Shown: in pieces, positions 61,544 through 64,000 of the stretch
Position numbering within the stretch: position 1 is the first letter of the stretch
Layout of the letters: each line of letters begins with the position of its first letter
Assembly: GCF_004295645.1 (NCBI RefSeq)
Contig: NZ_CP034752.1
Span: forward strand, 124,001 to 188,000
DNA: 64,000 nucleotides
Direction: 5' to 3'
Source of the DNA: Limnobaculum zhutongyuii
Lineage (GTDB): Bacteria; Pseudomonadota; Gammaproteobacteria; Enterobacterales; Enterobacteriaceae
Position numbers and translations under genes: made by a program
The notes under the pieces: generated by a model
The model's input: the letters and a program-made list of their open reading frames with translations, nothing else
Databases searched by the model: none
What the model was told of the DNA's origin: nothing

Positions 61544-62518
61544 TTATTTAATCACCTGAGGATTAACGCAGTTCACCGTGACTTTGCCGGTCAGAGCGGT
61601 AATCAGATTATCCACCGCGCAGGCGGCCATATTGTAACGGGTTTCATGGGTTGCCGATCCAATATGAGGTAAGGCAACAACATTAGGTAAACGAAACAGC
61701 TCAGAATCAGCGGAAAGCGGTTCTTTTTCAAACACGTCTAACCCAGCGCCATAAATACGTTTTTGTTTTAACGCCTTAATCAGCGCCGCTTCATCGACTA
61801 CCGGGCCACGGCCTGTGTTGATCAGAATGGCGCTGGGTTTCATTTTTGCCAATTGCTCATCGCTGATTAAGTGGTGAGTTTGCTCGGTAAGGGGCAGGCT
61901 AACGCAGACAAAATCAGACTCTGCCAGTAGCGTATCTAAATCGCAGAAGCGCGCATTAAAACGGCTATTGGCTTCCGGATTTGGCTGTCGATCGTTGTAT
62001 ATCACCGGCATATTAAATCCGCCATGGGCACGCTGGGCTAATGCCAGTCCGATACGTCCCATTCCCAGAATACCAATGGTTTTATGATGCACATCCAGAC
62101 CAAACAGTTCGCTACCGACGCTGCCTTTCCATTGTCCTGATTTGGCCCATTCGGCAACTTCCACCACCCGACGGGCGGTGGAAAGTATGAGGGCCATTAC
62201 CGTATCGGCGACGGTTTCGGTCAGTACCGTTGGGGTATGCATCATAATAATTCCCCGTTCGGTCATGGTCTGAACGTCAAAGTTATCGTATCCCACCGAG
62301 ATGGTTGAGACTGCTTTTAGTGCTGGTGCGCAATCCAGAACGCTTTTATCAATCTGTCCACCGGAACCAATTAATCCTTGAGCCTGTTTCAGGGCGAGCA
62401 AAAAGTCCTGACGATTCTCACTGGTTAGACGATTGAATGGTAAAACGGTGAAGTGCTGCTCTAGGCGAGCCAGCAAATCATCGGGTAAAATTTTATACAG
62501 TATGATAGAGGGCTTCAT
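61544..62518 (-). CDS. ghrB: Glyoxylate/hydroxypyruvate/2-ketogluconate reductase GhrB (paralogue 2)
   Basis: NADPH-linked 2-ketoacid reductase of 324 residues, very close to E. coli GhrB: MKPSIILYKILPDDLL, TVLTETVADTVMALILSTARRVVEVAE, GILGMGRIGLALAQRAHGGF, INTGRGPVVDEAAL, DVFEKEPLS and LPHIGSATHETRYNMAACAVDNL. The start at 62518 gives the exact family length; an ATG four codons upstream is also open. It is the last gene of a kinase-permease-reductase run, so here it probably works on 2-ketogluconate or its phosphate, with gluconate-type product, beside any glyoxylate role. Confidence 0.9.
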   Translation of the reverse strand: MKPSIILYKILPDDLLARLEQHFTVLPFNRLTSENRQDFLLALKQAQGLIGSGGQIDKSVLDCAPALKAVSTISVGYDNFDVQTMTERGIIMMHTPTVLTETVADTVMALILSTARRVVEVAEWAKSGQWKGSVGSELFGLDVHHKTIGILGMGRIGLALAQRAHGGFNMPVIYNDRQPNPEANSRFNARFCDLDTLLAESDFVCVSLPLTEQTHHLISDEQLAKMKPSAILINTGRGPVVDEAALIKALKQKRIYGAGLDVFEKEPLSADSELFRLPNVVALPHIGSATHETRYNMAACAVDNLITALTGKVTVNCVNPQVIK

Positions 62519-62548
62519 AATGTTTTCCATAAGCTGAAACTATCAGGG

Positions 62549-62579
62549 AAAACGCCCGCCTGTGGGTTACTGGCGGGCG
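62549..62579 (-). terminator. Stem-loop between permease and reductase genes
   Basis: CGCCCGCC and GGCGGGCG (62553-62560, 62572-62579) form an 8-bp GC stem followed on the minus strand by TTTTCCC. It lies in the 74-bp gap between the permease and ghrB, so it may partly stop transcripts and lower ghrB expression. Confidence 0.65.
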
Positions 62580-62592
62580 TATGAGATAACCA

Positions 62593-63849
62593 TCAGGCCG
62601 TTTGGTTTTGAGCCGGTTTCACAATCAATGTCAGGAAGACGGACACCAGTAATGCGGCGCCCATAAAGATATAAGAGGCGGCAGGCGAACCGGTACTGCC
62701 ATTCAGATAGCCAACAAACCATGCGCCAAAGAAGGAGCCCAGCGCCCCCATACTATTAATTAGCGCCATAGCACCACCCGCTACGTTGCGCGGTAGCATT
62801 TCCGGAATGATGGCAAAGAATGGACCATAAGGGGCATACATAGCCGCACCGGCAATCACCAACAGGGTATAAGAGAGCCAGAAGTTATCGCTGCCCACCA
62901 GATAAGATCCTAAAAACGCCAGTGCACCGATAAGCAATAAAGGCCAGACAAACAGCTTACGGTTTTGCATCTTGTCCGATGCCCATGAGACTAAAATCAT
63001 CGCAATGGTTGCGGCCAGATAAGGCACCGCGGACAGCCAGCCGGCTTCTACCATACCCATTTGGGAACCGCTGCGCAGAATAGAAGGTAGCCATAATACG
63101 AAACCGTATACCCCGATACTCCAGGCAAAATATTGGCCACACAGAATGATTACGTTACGTGAACGGAAAGCTTCACCATAGTTTCGTACCGCTTTGATGC
63201 CTTCCTGCTCTTTAGCCAACTGAGCCTGTAACGCCTCTTTCTCATCATCGTTCAGCCACTTAGCTTGCGAAGGTTTATCATGCACCAGTACCCACCAGCA
63301 GAAGGCCCAGATAACGGCAGGGATCCCTTCGATGATAAACATTTCACGCCAGCCGTAAGCATGAATCAGATAACCGGAAACAATGGACATCCAGAGCACC
63401 GTCACCGGATTACCTAATATCAGGAAGGTATTGGCCCGGGATCGTTCTGATTTGGTAAACCAGTTACTGATATAGATAAGCATGGCTGGCATAACGGCAG
63501 CTTCCACCACCCCCAGCATAAAGCGGATACCTACCAGCATAGGGATATTACTCACCAGGCCGGTTAAGGTAGCGCAGCCGCCCCACAGAATCAGACACCA
63601 GAAGATCAGGCGTTTAACGCTGCGGCGCTCGGCGTAGATAGCGCCAGGGATCTGGAAAAAGAAGTAGCCAAGAAAGAACAGAGCACCTAACAGAGAGGAC
63701 ATCCCTTTGGGGATGCCAAGGTCTTCGTTGATTCCTGCGGCAGAAGCGAAGCTAAAGTTTGCTCTGTCGAGATATGCCAGACTGTAAGTAATAAACACAA
63801 TCGGCATGATGTACCACCAGCGCTTGCTGGAGAGTTTTTTCGTACTCAT
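62593..63849 (-). CDS. MFS transporter, ACS family, likely 2-ketogluconate/sugar-acid permease
   Basis: Major-facilitator importer of the anion:cation symporter family, 418 residues, 12 helices. Signatures: ITYSLAYLDRANFSFA (helix 1), PGAIYAERRSVKRLIFWCLILWGG (MFS motif A region) and GVVEAAVMPAMLIYISNWFTKSERSRAN, the usual ACS fingerprint. Proteins of this type carry sugar acids such as glucarate, galactonate or 2-ketogluconate. Its place between a sugar kinase end and a GhrB reductase matches the kguK-kguT-kguD order, so 2-ketogluconate is the best guess. The start is ATG 63849 with AAAGGA; a GTG two codons earlier is less likely. Confidence 0.85.
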   Translation of the reverse strand: MSTKKLSSKRWWYIMPIVFITYSLAYLDRANFSFASAAGINEDLGIPKGMSSLLGALFFLGYFFFQIPGAIYAERRSVKRLIFWCLILWGGCATLTGLVSNIPMLVGIRFMLGVVEAAVMPAMLIYISNWFTKSERSRANTFLILGNPVTVLWMSIVSGYLIHAYGWREMFIIEGIPAVIWAFCWWVLVHDKPSQAKWLNDDEKEALQAQLAKEQEGIKAVRNYGEAFRSRNVIILCGQYFAWSIGVYGFVLWLPSILRSGSQMGMVEAGWLSAVPYLAATIAMILVSWASDKMQNRKLFVWPLLLIGALAFLGSYLVGSDNFWLSYTLLVIAGAAMYAPYGPFFAIIPEMLPRNVAGGAMALINSMGALGSFFGAWFVGYLNGSTGSPAASYIFMGAALLVSVFLTLIVKPAQNQTA

Positions 63850-63934
63850 AGACACATCCTTTGCAAATTCGTAATTAAGCTAACTGTATTCATCTTCCGG
63901 TAGTTAAATCCGGAGGTGAGATACAACGTTATTG

Positions 63935-64000
63935 TTATTCTTCGCCCAGCGCAGCTCGGGTTGGTAAACCTTCGCTGTCGCCAATGGCTTGTATCGCTAA
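63935..64000 (-). CDS. C-terminal end of a sugar kinase (partial, runs off the window)
   Basis: The last 21 codons of a minus-strand gene, reading LAIQAIGDSEGLPTRAALGEE and a TAA stop (63937-63935). The A-IQAIG-x-x-EGLPTRAAL pattern is the usual end of PfkB-family sugar kinases such as 2-ketogluconokinase (KguK). It lies 85 bp ahead of the permease in the same direction. Only the family is inferred; the body lies outside the window. Confidence 0.55.
   Translation of the reverse strand, partial: LAIQAIGDSEGLPTRAALGEE

Overview
The window is chromosomal DNA of a gammaproteobacterium of the order Enterobacterales. Gene order and protein sequences match the Escherichia coli core for long stretches: polA-spf-yihA-csrC-yihI-hemN-glnG-glnL-glnA-typA, then yihX-yihY-dtd-fabY, yicH, xanP, recG-trmH-spoT-rpoZ-gmk-ligB, and tag-yiaC and glyQ-glyS. 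Many intervening genes differ from E. coli. Several proteins are diverged in a way that suggests a lineage outside the Escherichia/Salmonella group, perhaps Budviciaceae-like; this placement is an impression, since no rRNA gene is present.

Regions, left to right. (1) 1-1.9 kb: kbp and a periplasmic alpha-carbonic anhydrase. (2) 2.0-11.5 kb: an accessory catabolic operon with an FGGY sugar kinase, a FucI-type isomerase, a DapA-family aldolase, a cytoplasmic Asp-box (sialidase-fold) protein and a complete tripartite tricarboxylate transporter (TctC-TctB-TctA), followed by a LacI-family regulator. The substrate is unknown; a carboxylated sugar is the natural guess. (3) 11.4-13.5 kb: yidQ and the heat-shock pair ibpA-ibpB, with a sigma-32 promoter and two ROSE-type RNA thermometers, then a dense patch of palindromic repeats. 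(4) 13.5-23.6 kb: avtA, a GhrB-like reductase, a GlxA-type regulator divergent from an isochorismatase-family hydrolase, yiaD with a glycine-zipper neighbour, tag-yiaC, glyQ-glyS. (5) 23.9-34 kb: a DASS anion transporter, a yihG interrupted by one stop codon, polA with DnaA boxes, Spot 42 RNA, yihA, CsrC RNA, yihI and hemN. (6) 34-45 kb: a GFA-family protein, yshB, the nitrogen operon glnA-glnL-glnG with sigma-54/NtrC control sites, typA, yidB, yihX, yihY-dtd and fabY. (7) 45-58 kb: yicH, xanP (PurR-like box), nadX, the recG-trmH-spoT-rpoZ-gmk block, ligB and a GNAT protein. (8) 58-64 kb: an orphan AcrD-type RND pump, then a 2-ketogluconate-type operon (sugar kinase end, MFS permease, GhrB reductase) that runs off the right edge.

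The most unusual signal is not a gene. Intergenic gaps at about 13.2, 18.0, 33.9 and 58.0 kb carry a family of structured repeats. A 95-240-bp element (called alpha here) occurs three times with a basal helix whose two arms change together. A second module (beta), made of several small hairpins with conserved linkers, is nested inside one alpha copy and occurs twice more in the opposite orientation after ibpB. I do not recognise either as a named family. Two likely gene lesions are also visible: a Trp-to-TGA change in yihG and a one-base loss in a G tract near the 3' end of the isochorismatase-family gene.
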